Notes: generated by a model not told the origin, from the letters alone. A DNA stretch of 32,219 bases from a bacterium (GCA_024228395.1 JAAETM010000047.1:1-32219); one strand, 5' to 3'. Counted from the stretch's first letter, positions 7,892 to 16,553 are shown. Made by a program: numbers and translations.

Positions 7892-8051
7892 AGCATTTTT
7901 TGGAAGGGCGCCTACCCCTCGGAAGGGGGCGAAGGGGCGTGTCGAGCGGTCTGGGGGGGCAGGGGATCTACCCCCCCGAAGGATCCCGGTAACCAGCTGG
8001 CTGGTGGCGGGGTGTGTTGGGATCCCAAAATCGGATTCCCAGGGGTCAGGA
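7892..8051 (-). other. Gap between exbB and exbD with a G/C-run hairpin
   Basis: In this 160-base spacer a G7 run (7953-7959) can pair with a C7 run (7971-7977) across 11 bases. A further G/C-rich repeat (CGCC-TA-CCC with GGGGGCG) lies nearer the exbD start. Neither has a T run on the minus strand directly after it, so transcript processing or stabilisation is as likely as termination. No reading frame here looks like a gene. Confidence 0.4.
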
Positions 8052-8813
8052 TTACTCCTGCTCGCCCGGACGGAAGCGCTCGAAGAGATCTTCGATGATG
8101 GCGCCGGTCTCGATGATCGTACGGATCATGCGGTTACGCAGGAAGGCGAAGACGGCGGTGGTGGGGATGGCAACCACGAGACCGAACATGGTCGTCAGAA
8201 GTGCCACGGAGATACCCGCTGCCAGCTCGGCGGGGGAAGCCTGGCCACCGGAAGATGCAATCTTCTTGAAAGCCGTGACCATACCGGAAACCGTTCCCAA
8301 AAGACCCATCATGGGGGCGATGTTGGAGATCAGGGAAAGCCAGCCGATCTTCTGGTGAAGCTTGATGGATTCCTCGTCACCCATCTCTTCGATCGATTTC
8401 TCGATAACCTCGAAGTCGTGGCCGATTTTGGAGATGCCAGCGGCGCAGACGCGGGTGAAGTAGTTGGGCTCCTCCTCGCAGAGGTTCATGGCCTCCTGGA
8501 ACTGACCTTCGTCAAACAGGGCCTGGATCTCGTCGATCTGGTCGGGGGGTGCAAGCTTGTCGCGCTTCAGGGAGGTGAAAGCCTCGATGACCAGGGCCAA
8601 TGCCACGATCGAAAGCAGGATAATGCACCAACCGATGGGACCTGAGTCTTGGATCAGTCCACCGATGGAGATGCTGTCATCTTCTTTGGCGACAGTTTTA
8701 TTGGCGGCCTCCTGGGCCACGGCGAAGGTGGTCGAAGCCGTGAAAGCTGCGGCCGCGATGAGCGCGGGGCGAGCCATTTGGGCCACAGTAGAGGGGAGTT
8801 GGTTGATTTTCAT
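8052..8813 (-). CDS. exbB: ExbB/TolQ/MotA-type proton-channel protein with N-terminal signal peptide
   Basis: Inner-membrane motor subunit, 253 residues. Residues 1-33 look like a cleavable signal peptide ending AVAQ, an N-terminal extension seen in a subset of ExbB proteins. The first membrane segment is about 57-79, then a cytoplasmic part (85-150) containing DEGQFQEAMNLC, then two further segments. The family core is clear: ISNIAPMMGLLGTVSGMVTAF (162-182, with Thr174 in LLGTV) and AAGISVALLTTMFGLVVAIPT (198-218, with pore-lining Thr207/208). It probably forms a pentamer around ExbD and drives a periplasmic partner with proton-motive force. A run of 11 C (8885-8895 on the plus strand as G) lies about 70 bases before its start. 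Confidence 0.92.
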   Translation of the reverse strand: MKINQLPSTVAQMARPALIAAAAFTASTTFAVAQEAANKTVAKEDDSISIGGLIQDSGPIGWCIILLSIVALALVIEAFTSLKRDKLAPPDQIDEIQALFDEGQFQEAMNLCEEEPNYFTRVCAAGISKIGHDFEVIEKSIEEMGDEESIKLHQKIGWLSLISNIAPMMGLLGTVSGMVTAFKKIASSGGQASPAELAAGISVALLTTMFGLVVAIPTTAVFAFLRNRMIRTIIETGAIIEDLFERFRPGEQE

Positions 8814-8884
8814 GACCAGGGGTATTCGTTGGGAGGGGCCGAGCCTTAGCGGCTCCGCAACAGGGTAAGGAAGAGAGTTGAGAA

Positions 8885-8895
8885 GGGGGGGGGGG
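8885..8895. repeat. Homopolymer run of 11 G (11 C on the coding strand of exbB)
   Basis: Eleven G in a row lie in the 99-base gap between the TPR gene at 8913 and exbB. On the transcribed strand this is a C11 run in the exbB leader. Tracts this long tend to slip during replication, so length may vary between cells. A small GAGCC/GGCTC hairpin (8841-8845, 8851-8855) lies between the run and the exbB start. Confidence 0.85.
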
Positions 8896-8912
8896 ACGAA
8901 AGGAGTCTTGGA

Positions 8913-10103
8913 TCATTTAACCTTGGCGGCCTGAATGGCTGCTGGGGTATCTCCGTACGCACCTTTGATCTTGGCGAGCAGGATGCTTGCCTGGGTATCC
9001 GATTTCGGATCACCAAAGGCCTGGTAGCACTTTGCAAGGCCCAAAAGGGCACGCGCCGTGCGATCCCGACCCGAGGGATCCAGTGCGGATACTCGAGCCA
9101 AGTGGATTTGGGCTTCGGCGGCGTCGCCGGAAGCGAGTAGGGCCTCACCGAGGCCGAGCGTGGCGGCGAAAACACCGCTTGCAGCCAGGGTGGCGTTGCT
9201 TTGCTTGCGCTCGAAGAAGGAGCGGGCTCCGCGGGAGTCGCCGGACTTCAAGAGACAGAAACCTTCACCGACCGAAGCGTTGGCTGCCCAGCTCGTCAGA
9301 CTTGCTGCGTCGGCGGGCGATGCGTCGGCCAAGGAGGCTTCAATCGCGGTTTGCGTGGCGGTGAAGTAGTTGCGAGCCAGGCCGGTGTCGGCCGCATCCA
9401 GGGCAGCCCATGCAGCTTGCAGGCCGGACTCCAAGCAAAGCAGGCTCGGGTAACCCGCAGCTTTAGCCTTGCCTTTTTCGAAGATGCTGTTGTAGGTGGT
9501 GGCAGCATCTTTGGCATTGCCGGTGAGCCAGAGGGCGCGAGCTTTGATTTGCGTGGCCCGGGGAAGGTCGTGGTCGTTGGGGTGATCGGTGATGTAGCGG
9601 CCGGCTTCATCGGCAGCTTCTTCGAAGCGAGCGCTGTCGGTGGCTCCGAGCTTCATGAGGCATTCGATCGCACGCATGCGGGCGACCGCTCGCACGGGGG
9701 TGCGGGCATCGCTGTCGCTAGCAGCCAAGCGGAACTGGATCAGGGCGCTGGTGAAGTCCGCACGTTTCCAATAGGTGGCAGCGTCCCTGAAGGAGGAGGG
9801 AACATCACCCCAGACGATGCGCATGATCGCGTTGGCATCCACCTTGTGGGTGGTGTCTTCGTCGATCTTGATGCTGAGCCCGTCCAGGCCATTGGATTCG
9901 ATCGTTCCCGTTTCGGTGACCACTCGTTCGGTGCGAGAGTTGTAGTGGGAAACCTTGTCCTTGCCCTGGGCCAAGAGCGCATGGGGCAGGGCCACGCACA
10001 ATAGGGAGCCGAGCATGAGCTTAGCCGCTCCGCGTAGCAAGTTGCTCCGCAGGCCAATGGGTTGCGCGGGGATCGAAACGTCTTCCTTCATGGGGCTGAA
10101 CAT
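8913..10103 (-). CDS. Exported TPR protein (about 396 residues)
   Basis: From the ATG at 10103 the protein has a hydrophobic stretch (about 24-45, KLMLGSLLCVALPHALLAQG) that reads as a signal peptide cut after LLA, so it is probably periplasmic. Residues about 90-390 are helical and Ala-rich with TPR-like units (for example TYWKRADFTSALIQFRLAAS, TGLARNYFTATQTAI and ALLGLAKCYQAFGD). Part 46-85 is beta-like. The frame is open to an ATG at 10238, only six bases after the previous stop, but that extension (PSWEPERDGL...) does not look like a secreted N terminus. An ATG at 10091 is also possible, and no start has a clear Shine-Dalgarno. It could be a scaffold for the ExbB/ExbD motor. I cannot name a finer function. 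Confidence 0.75.
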   Translation of the reverse strand: MFSPMKEDVSIPAQPIGLRSNLLRGAAKLMLGSLLCVALPHALLAQGKDKVSHYNSRTERVVTETGTIESNGLDGLSIKIDEDTTHKVDANAIMRIVWGDVPSSFRDAATYWKRADFTSALIQFRLAASDSDARTPVRAVARMRAIECLMKLGATDSARFEEAADEAGRYITDHPNDHDLPRATQIKARALWLTGNAKDAATTYNSIFEKGKAKAAGYPSLLCLESGLQAAWAALDAADTGLARNYFTATQTAIEASLADASPADAASLTSWAANASVGEGFCLLKSGDSRGARSFFERKQSNATLAASGVFAATLGLGEALLASGDAAEAQIHLARVSALDPSGRDRTARALLGLAKCYQAFGDPKSDTQASILLAKIKGAYGDTPAAIQAAKVK

Positions 10104-10244
10104 GATAGCCGTGGTGGGGATCGGGACAAGCAGGGTTTGGGCGAGGCTGTCAGAGTGAGGCAGACCATCTCGCTCTGGCTCCCAGCTGGGAAGGGCGTTT
10201 CCCAGGTTAGAGGGCGATTTGGTGGATAAAAGGGGCATTGGGGC

Positions 10245-13202
10245 CTACTTGGCTTTGCCCGCCAACCAGCGAAAATAGTTGCGGAGGGCGTGGCCCGTGG
10301 TACGTGCCTTGATGAATTCGTCTTCCTCGTCCTCGCAGATTTGGTCCACGTCATCCCAGGAGGTGTTGGACATTTGTCCTGCGATAGCGTTCAACTGGGT
10401 GGCGACGCTGCCAGCCAGGCTGGAATCGACCTTGCCCCATTGGTAGGTGGCATAGATCAGCATGAACTTGAGCTCGAACCACTCACAGGAGAAGGATCCT
10501 TTCTGACGGGCGTAGGTGTCCAGCTTCTTAGTAACGAACTTGAACAGTTCAGGGTCGCCACCGGTGCCGGGCACTTCGACGATGGGCTTGCCATTTGCGC
10601 CGCCTTCCAACCATCCCGTGAGGGAGCGGGCGAAGTAGGTGGTAGCTCGGCGGCCAAGGACCTTGGATTTGCCACCGTCCTTTTCCGCCTCGATCATTTG
10701 AAGCGCGAGGGGGGTCAGCAGTGCGCTGGCCTCATTGATCTCGTGGTTCTTGAGCAGCAAGCGAGCCAGGTCGGGAATCACGAAGTTGTTGATCTTCTTG
10801 AGGGTCTCGGCGTCATCGCTGGAACCGAAGCGGGCGTATACGCGACGCAGGGCTTTCAGGGCGTTGTCGTCGGATTGAAGGTCAATCCAGTGCTTGGCTT
10901 CGTTCCAGAGGCTGCCGTAGGTCGGGCTGCCAACCGAGTTCGAGACCTCGAGCAGTTGCGCCATGGCCAGCAGGAGCTCTTGGCCCTTAGGGGTGTCTTC
11001 CTTGCCCTTGTACTGCTTGCTCAGGGTCAGATACATGTTAGTGGAAGCCTTGGCCGTGACTGGGGAGTCGGGGGCGAAGTCCTTCAGGGCGTCCAGGGCG
11101 GCGCGGGCTTGTTCGATCTGATCCAGGGCAAGGTGGGCTCGCATGGTCAGACTGAAGGCGCTGCGGGCCAGGGAATCTTGGCCCTTGTGGCGTCCGGCGA
11201 AATCAGCGAGCTGGACGATCACGTCCTGGTGCTGCTGCTTGGTGAAGAGCACGACCGCGCGGTAGAACTCGGCGGTGGCCAGGGCTTGCTTGCGGTTGCC
11301 CTTGCGACGCGGGCTCTCGGTGTCGTACTGGGGGTCGGGAACGACATCGTTCAGGAACTGGTCGAACAGGGCCAGGGCGGCGTCAATCTTCCTGAGACGC
11401 AGTTGGCACAGACCGCGCTGCACGAGGGCGCGTTCGCCCCAGTTGCCGTCGAGCGGCACGTTCTTGTACTTTTCGATGGCGCCTTCGTAGTCCTTGAGGC
11501 GCTCGAGCTTGTTGCCAGCGGTGAAAAAGATCTTGTCGCCCTCGGTCTCTGAGTGCTCCAGGACGAAGGCCTCGGCTTCCTTGACCAAATTTGCCATGGG
11601 ACCGGTCGTCTCGGAGGGATCCACCAGACGTGTCATCAAAGCGTTGAAGGAACGCGCGTTGCTACCATCCATCTCCAGGTCGCCGCCGGCGTACTTGTCG
11701 ACACCTTCGCGGAATGCCAAGGCGGCTTCTAGGGGACGTTCCTGCTTGACGTATATGTTGCCCAGCACGTTGCACAGGGTGGGCATTAGTTCCAGGCGAT
11801 CCGAACTCTCACCTGCCGCGAGAGCGCGGGAGAGGTTGAGCGCTTTGTCGACGGCCACGTCGAAATTGTTGCTGCGGTACTCACCCCTGATGCCTTCCAT
11901 TCGAAGGGCGGGGGAGACGGCGACGCCCGGGGTGTCGCTGATATCTGCCAGCAGCTTTTGGGCCCGCGTGCGCAGGTAGCCATAGCTGGTGGTTTCGCTG
12001 ACCTCGGAGGCTAGCTCGGTAGCCAGGGTGGTCGTGTCGGTGCGGTCGCGGCGGGAGCGAACTTCAGCGCGCATGGCTTCTTCGGTGGCGTACCACTTGC
12101 CCTCGCCACTGGAGAGATCACCACCCACAAAACCGTTGGATTCCAAGAGTGCGGTGGCCACGACAAGCAAGGCTTCCTTGCCATTGCGGTCCAGGTTGAT
12201 GCCTTCCAACTTCCAGGTGTTGATGAAGTACATGGCCCGGGCCAGGGCGGCCTCGTTGTCGCCGTCGGCCAAGTAGGCCTCGATGGCGCCATCGACGGAA
12301 AGTTGAACGAAGGAGAAGCGCATCTCGATGGCCGGCAAGCCAATCCCTTCAGCTTCTTTCACCTTCTGCCAATCGTCCAAGTTGAAGGGGATGGTGGATT
12401 CGAGCACGGCGTCGTAAAAGAGCGCGGATTCCATCCAGCGATCCTGCATGGCAAAAACGGCACCCATGGCATCGAATGCCAGGAAAGCTCCGGGCGTGCC
12501 GTCGCCGGCGGCGCTTGCCAGGTCCCGGAAGGAATCCATGGCCTGTTCGAAGTAGAATTCGCCGTCATCGGAGTTGGCGCCAATGGCCGCCAACATTTGA
12601 CCACGCTGCAGCATGAGCTGGTACATCTGGCGGGTTTGGCGCTGGCTGCGCTCGTCTTCGTCGATGCTCTGCAGGGAGGTGATCGCTTCACCGGTGAGCG
12701 CCACCGACCCCATCAAAACCTCGGATTGGCGTTCCTTGAGGCTGGTGGCCTCATCGCCCACCGCGTCCTCCAGGTCCCGCGCCAAGTATTGGCTGTACAG
12801 GTGCGCGGTGCTCACGAATTCGGCACTGGCTTGATCGATGAGAGGGGAGTTGGAGTTGCTGTCCAAGAACCCTTGGTATTCGCTCAGGGCACGGTCGAAC
12901 AACTCGCGGCGCTTGGCGCTGTCCCTTTCGAGCCGGGCGCCCTGGGAGTAGAGGCTGCATCCCACAAGGGCCAATTGGTCCTGCTGGCGGTCGCTCAAAC
13001 TCCCCGTGTCCACGTCGGCGAGCACACCTTCGGCCAGGTCCACAAAGCCCCACTTGGAGGCCAAACCCTCCGCGAATGCCAGGTCGGCTTCGATCTGGGC
13101 TGAGCTGGTATCTTGCGCGAAGGCCGGAGCGCTGATGGCGAGGCCCAGGATGGGGCCGATAGCCATGAAGGGGAATGCCATAGGGAGATGGGGACGAACC
13201 AT
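10245..13202 (-). CDS. Large exported TPR protein (about 985 residues)
   Basis: From the ATG at 13202 it begins with a signal peptide ending SAPAFA-QD (cut after residue 29) and continues as a very long array of helical repeats, probably 15-20 TPR-like units. Clear ones include GQDSLARSAFSLTMRAHLAL, RALVQRGLCQLRLRKIDAAL and CNVLGNIYVKQERPLEAALA. The frame is open to 13406 and has another ATG at 13304, but those extensions are Pro/Arg-rich and would put a charged stretch before the signal. Length and export suggest a periplasmic scaffold. The position between secretin B and the second TPR gene, ahead of exbB, suggests that it links pore and motor. Possible relation to YbgF/CpoB-type TPR proteins of Tol systems is only by analogy. 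Confidence 0.75.
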   Translation of the reverse strand: MVRPHLPMAFPFMAIGPILGLAISAPAFAQDTSSAQIEADLAFAEGLASKWGFVDLAEGVLADVDTGSLSDRQQDQLALVGCSLYSQGARLERDSAKRRELFDRALSEYQGFLDSNSNSPLIDQASAEFVSTAHLYSQYLARDLEDAVGDEATSLKERQSEVLMGSVALTGEAITSLQSIDEDERSQRQTRQMYQLMLQRGQMLAAIGANSDDGEFYFEQAMDSFRDLASAAGDGTPGAFLAFDAMGAVFAMQDRWMESALFYDAVLESTIPFNLDDWQKVKEAEGIGLPAIEMRFSFVQLSVDGAIEAYLADGDNEAALARAMYFINTWKLEGINLDRNGKEALLVVATALLESNGFVGGDLSSGEGKWYATEEAMRAEVRSRRDRTDTTTLATELASEVSETTSYGYLRTRAQKLLADISDTPGVAVSPALRMEGIRGEYRSNNFDVAVDKALNLSRALAAGESSDRLELMPTLCNVLGNIYVKQERPLEAALAFREGVDKYAGGDLEMDGSNARSFNALMTRLVDPSETTGPMANLVKEAEAFVLEHSETEGDKIFFTAGNKLERLKDYEGAIEKYKNVPLDGNWGERALVQRGLCQLRLRKIDAALALFDQFLNDVVPDPQYDTESPRRKGNRKQALATAEFYRAVVLFTKQQHQDVIVQLADFAGRHKGQDSLARSAFSLTMRAHLALDQIEQARAALDALKDFAPDSPVTAKASTNMYLTLSKQYKGKEDTPKGQELLLAMAQLLEVSNSVGSPTYGSLWNEAKHWIDLQSDDNALKALRRVYARFGSSDDAETLKKINNFVIPDLARLLLKNHEINEASALLTPLALQMIEAEKDGGKSKVLGRRATTYFARSLTGWLEGGANGKPIVEVPGTGGDPELFKFVTKKLDTYARQKGSFSCEWFELKFMLIYATYQWGKVDSSLAGSVATQLNAIAGQMSNTSWDDVDQICEDEEDEFIKARTTGHALRNYFRWLAGKAK

Positions 13203-13394
13203 GGGAGCCAATCGGGCGCGGACGCTTGCCAGGAAACGGGGTTGCCTTTGGGGCAAGCCGCGCAACGGGGCGGTGGGAGGGGGGAGCGGAATCGAACAGT
13301 CCATGGAAGGTCTATGCCGTTCCGGTCTGTCCGTAACCAAATGAGGGGGGGATAGGTTGGTTTGCCCTTTCCCAGAAACGAGGGGGCCACCCCA

Positions 13395-13442
13395 GGGAAA
13401 GGTCATTGGCGGCGGGGCCTGGTATGAACCAGGCCCCGCCGC
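13395..13442 (-). terminator. 15-bp hairpin between secretin B and the large TPR gene
   Basis: GCGGCGGGGCCTGGT (13409-13423) is the perfect reverse complement of ACCAGGCCCCGCCGC (13428-13442), with a four-base loop ATGA. It starts eight bases after the secretin B stop. On the minus strand it is followed by CAATGACCTTTCCC, not a T run. CCTTTCCC then pairs with GGGAAAGG (13395-13402 with 13366-13373), giving a second hairpin. It could reduce read-through into the TPR gene or protect the 3' end of the secretin message. Classical intrinsic termination is not clear. Confidence 0.65.
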
Positions 13443-13449
13443 TGCTGCA

Positions 13450-16068
13450 TTAGTTGGCGGAGAAGGCGCCCATCTCAGCTTCGGTGGGCTCGTGCTCGGC
13501 GGGGATCACGATGTCGGCCTTCAGCAGAATGAGCAACTTGCGGTTGGACACATAGTGGCCCTTGCGCTCGAAGAGGGCGCTTAAGATGGGGATCTTGTTG
13601 AGGATCGGCACGCCGGAGCTGTAGTCCTGACGTTCGATTTCCTTCATGCCACCCAGCATCACGGTGCCGCCATCGGGGATCGGGATGGTGGTGCGCACGC
13701 GCTGGTACTCGATCTCGGGCAACTGAATCGTGACCGAAGTTTGAGAACCCAGGGTGGTGACCTTCTCGGCGATGGGGCGCTTGAGGCGTGCCACGGTGGG
13801 GCGCAGTTCCATGGTGACGAAGCGGCGGTCGGCGGAAACCACCGGGCGCACGTCAAGGATCACACCTTCGTGGGTGACGCGCACGACCGGGTCGGCGATG
13901 GAGGCTGCCTGGGCGATCTCCACGTCGAAGTCTTGCACATAGGAGACCTGGTTGAGAACAGCCAGGTGGGAGCGTGCGCTGTTGGCGACCAGCAGGCGCG
14001 GTGCGGTCACAAGCTCGATGCGCTCGGACTTGGAAACGGCGCGTAGCACGAGTTCGAGCTGCAGGTCGTCCAGGAAGGTCCACTGGAAGGAGAGTCCACC
14101 GGATCCACGGAACTCGTCGCTGCCGAGCTGGCGGTCGTAGAGGTTCTCCATACGGGAGCGGAAGTCACCATCTTCGCCATCGCCGTAGAAGGCGCCGAGG
14201 TCGTTGGTGCGGCCAAGTTCAGAGGCGAGCTCGGCAGCTTGGGCCGGATCACCAAAGTCGTTGAACTGCTCGCCGTTCACACCGAGGCCCGGAGGACCGA
14301 GGCCGCGGAAGTCCACGCCGATGTCTTCGAGGAAGTTGTCTTCCACTTTGACGAACTGGGCTTGCACGTCGACCATGATGCCGGTGGCTTCACGCAGGTC
14401 AGCCAAGAGGGCCTGGATCTCGAAGTGGACCTCGGGGGTTTGGCTCACGACCAGGGTGCCGGATTCGGAGACCACGCGGATCGAGTTGCGGGGATCGTTG
14501 TCCCAGGAGTCGCCGCCGATGGAGCTTTGAATCAGAACTTCGAGCTGGTCACCGCTGATCACGTTGGACTCGCGCTCGTCGGGCTCTTCTTCGTTGGGCT
14601 CGATACCGCCTGAGGGGGATACGTTGATGACGGGTCCAGCGTAGTCACGCACGGGCGTGATCAGGTCGTGCACAGGATAGTTCACGAGTTTCTGGCCGCC
14701 GAGGGCCTGGTCGCGGGTCACGAACTTGACGATGCCGTCTTGCACAACCCATGTCAGATTCTCGCGGGTGTCCGCGATGATGTTGAGCACGTTGTAGACG
14801 TTGTTCTCGTTGAGGGTGAGATCGATGGTGGTCTCTTCCTCGTCGAGTTCGTCGGTGACGCCGGGGGTGATGTAGAAGTTCACGCCGGTGAGGTTCTGCA
14901 GGTAGTTGGCGACGACGGCCAACTCGGTACCTTCGCCGTCGGGGCCGCTGAAGCGAGCCTCGAAGCGCGTGGTGCGCAGGGCGTGCATGACCGCGGCGCG
15001 GTCGGGATCGTCGGCCTTTTGAAGGTCGGCAGCTGCCAGGTCGGGGCGTTGGCTGACGGTCTTCCAGCGTTCGATGTCGAACTTGATGGGGTCGGTTTGC
15101 GGAATGCCTTCCTGGGACAGCTCGTCAAAGGTCTTGAGCCACTCGGAGCGTAGTTCCTCACGCAACTCTTCGTCCTTACGGGCATAGCGGGTGTCCTGGG
15201 CAACGGTGCGCAGCTGACGGGCGCGGGCGTTGTCGGGATCCTGGGCCAAAATCATGTTGGCCCACTTTTCGGCATCTTCAAAACGGTTGGCGAGGAAGTC
15301 CTCGTTGGCGTGATCGTAGAAGTTTCGCAGGGTGCGTTCGCGCTGCAGCTGGGACTGGGATTCGGCTTGAGCTTGAAGCTCAGCAGCCTCTGCTTGAGCC
15401 ATAGCGGCGGAAGCCTCCATGTTCTCATTGCGCAGACGCGTGGCCTGGTTGAGCTTCTCGTCAATCAGTTTGCTGTCCAAGGTCTCGGTCGCGATCAGCG
15501 GGTGGATGCTGAGCACGTTAGCAGCGTTGCGGTAGAGCTCGACAGCTTTCTGGTACTCGGCGTTGCCGAGGGCGAGATCACCTTGGGTGGCGTACTCCTC
15601 AATTTGAAGGCGGGCTTGGGCACGACGCACCATGATCAGATCGACCTGGCTGTCAAAGACCTCACGCACTTGGGAGAGGTCATCTCCGAGCACGGCGTGG
15701 GTCTTGCGCAGGCCAGCGCGGGCCGCTTCGTTGGAGGGATCCATCTCGAGTGCTTGGGAGAAGCTGGTGAGAGCTTCTTTCATTTGGGCACGATCGAAAT
15801 GATTTTGACCTTCTTCTACCAAGCGAGACGCAAGGTGTTGGGTCTCTTCCTTGCGTCGCTGGATGAGAGCTGCTTGCGTGCTGAGGTCGGAACCGTCCTG
15901 CAAGGTCGGCGCACTCAAGCTGCCCTCCACGCGGATTGCGTCTTGCAACGCACCGGCATCGGATGTGGTCGGCTCTTGGGCCGGCGCGGTCCGCAGGTCG
16001 GAGGAGGGCTCCGTGGAATGGCAAGCGATGGAAGCCGCGATCAGCAGCGGCAGGTACGACAAGCGCAT
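13450..16068 (-). CDS. Lipidated TPR protein with C-terminal secretin domain (secretin B)
   Basis: An 872-residue envelope protein from the ATG at 16068. The signal ends SIAC, with lipidation expected at Cys16, the same position as in secretin A, although the residue at -3 is Ser rather than Leu. TPR-like helices fill about 50-300 (FDRAQMKEALTSFSQALEMD, NRFEDAEKWANMILAQDPDN), with a long Ala/Gln/Glu coiled coil near 220-260. An STN-like domain follows (about 370-480, with LAVVANYLQNLTGVNFYITP), then a second N-type domain (about 510-590) and the secretin core, ending in KIPILSALF (825-833) and KLLILLKADIVI. It is the first gene of the block, so its 5' leader at 16069-16400 probably controls the whole operon. 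The frame is open to 16176, but that extension lacks a signal sequence. Confidence 0.85.
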   Translation of the reverse strand: MRLSYLPLLIAASIACHSTEPSSDLRTAPAQEPTTSDAGALQDAIRVEGSLSAPTLQDGSDLSTQAALIQRRKEETQHLASRLVEEGQNHFDRAQMKEALTSFSQALEMDPSNEAARAGLRKTHAVLGDDLSQVREVFDSQVDLIMVRRAQARLQIEEYATQGDLALGNAEYQKAVELYRNAANVLSIHPLIATETLDSKLIDEKLNQATRLRNENMEASAAMAQAEAAELQAQAESQSQLQRERTLRNFYDHANEDFLANRFEDAEKWANMILAQDPDNARARQLRTVAQDTRYARKDEELREELRSEWLKTFDELSQEGIPQTDPIKFDIERWKTVSQRPDLAAADLQKADDPDRAAVMHALRTTRFEARFSGPDGEGTELAVVANYLQNLTGVNFYITPGVTDELDEEETTIDLTLNENNVYNVLNIIADTRENLTWVVQDGIVKFVTRDQALGGQKLVNYPVHDLITPVRDYAGPVINVSPSGGIEPNEEEPDERESNVISGDQLEVLIQSSIGGDSWDNDPRNSIRVVSESGTLVVSQTPEVHFEIQALLADLREATGIMVDVQAQFVKVEDNFLEDIGVDFRGLGPPGLGVNGEQFNDFGDPAQAAELASELGRTNDLGAFYGDGEDGDFRSRMENLYDRQLGSDEFRGSGGLSFQWTFLDDLQLELVLRAVSKSERIELVTAPRLLVANSARSHLAVLNQVSYVQDFDVEIAQAASIADPVVRVTHEGVILDVRPVVSADRRFVTMELRPTVARLKRPIAEKVTTLGSQTSVTIQLPEIEYQRVRTTIPIPDGGTVMLGGMKEIERQDYSSGVPILNKIPILSALFERKGHYVSNRKLLILLKADIVIPAEHEPTEAEMGAFSAN

Positions 16069-16352
16069 AGTTTCTCTGGCCCGGAGGCTATTTGGGGGGC
16101 AGTCGTTTTCCTTCTCGGAGAAAAGGGACGACGTAGGGAAAAGCGGGGGGAAGGGGAAAGGCCGGAGCGGAGCCACCCGAAGAGTGGGGTAGCAAGACCA
16201 AGCCTTGAGTTTTCAGTTCATTCCTTTGCCGATCCGGCGCGGGAAGCCACCGTTGCAGGACCCGCAAAAGCGGCCCATGCACCAGGACTCACCGAGGTCC
16301 AAGGACCTGCCGATGCGAAAAAGGTGTGGAAAAGAGGAGGGAGCATAGCGCC

Positions 16353-16383
16353 CGGCCCCCTAGGGGGTCAATGCTGGGGGCCG
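16353..16383 (-). promoter_or_regulatory. Overlapping palindromes in the leader of the secretin block
   Basis: CCCCCTAGGGGG (16356-16367) is a perfect 12-base palindrome. The same G/C run also pairs in an outer hairpin, CGGCCCCC (16353-16360) with GGGGGCCG (16376-16383). Because both use the C run at 16356-16360, the two structures exclude each other. They lie just after the candidate start of transcription, which suits an operator or a leader switch. Confidence 0.5.
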
Positions 16384-16390
16384 TGCGGAT

Positions 16391-16397
16391 ATTTATA
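16391..16397 (-). promoter_or_regulatory. Candidate -10 element of the secretin block
   Basis: TATAAAT on the minus strand is the most AT-rich, -10-like hexamer upstream of secretin B. No good TTGACA-like -35 stands 16-18 bases further up, where the sequence is CCGAGAAG followed by an A run. Transcription would start near 16381-16385, giving a leader of about 315 bases. Confidence 0.35.
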
Positions 16398-16553
16398 CAG
16401 GGCATTTTTTCTTCTCGGCGGGGTCCCCACAATCGGAGGTCGAGGGTCTCAGTGCGTCCGTAGGCGGTTGCATAACCAACCTTGCGGCGAGGGTTACGCT
16501 TCCATGGGAAGATCCATCCGAAGTTTGCAGCTGGAATAGGGCCAGGAATTCCT

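Noticed and set aside
10290-11552. Plus-strand open frame of 420 codons opposite the large TPR gene
   Set aside because: It is a shadow of the Ala/Leu-rich TPR gene; the product is Gly/Val/Leu-rich without motifs, whereas the minus frame has a signal peptide and repeats.
15310-16539. Plus-strand open frame of 409 codons running from secretin B into its leader
   Set aside because: It overlaps the N-terminal TPR part of secretin B on the other strand, has no Shine-Dalgarno and its last 150 codons run through the GC-rich leader.
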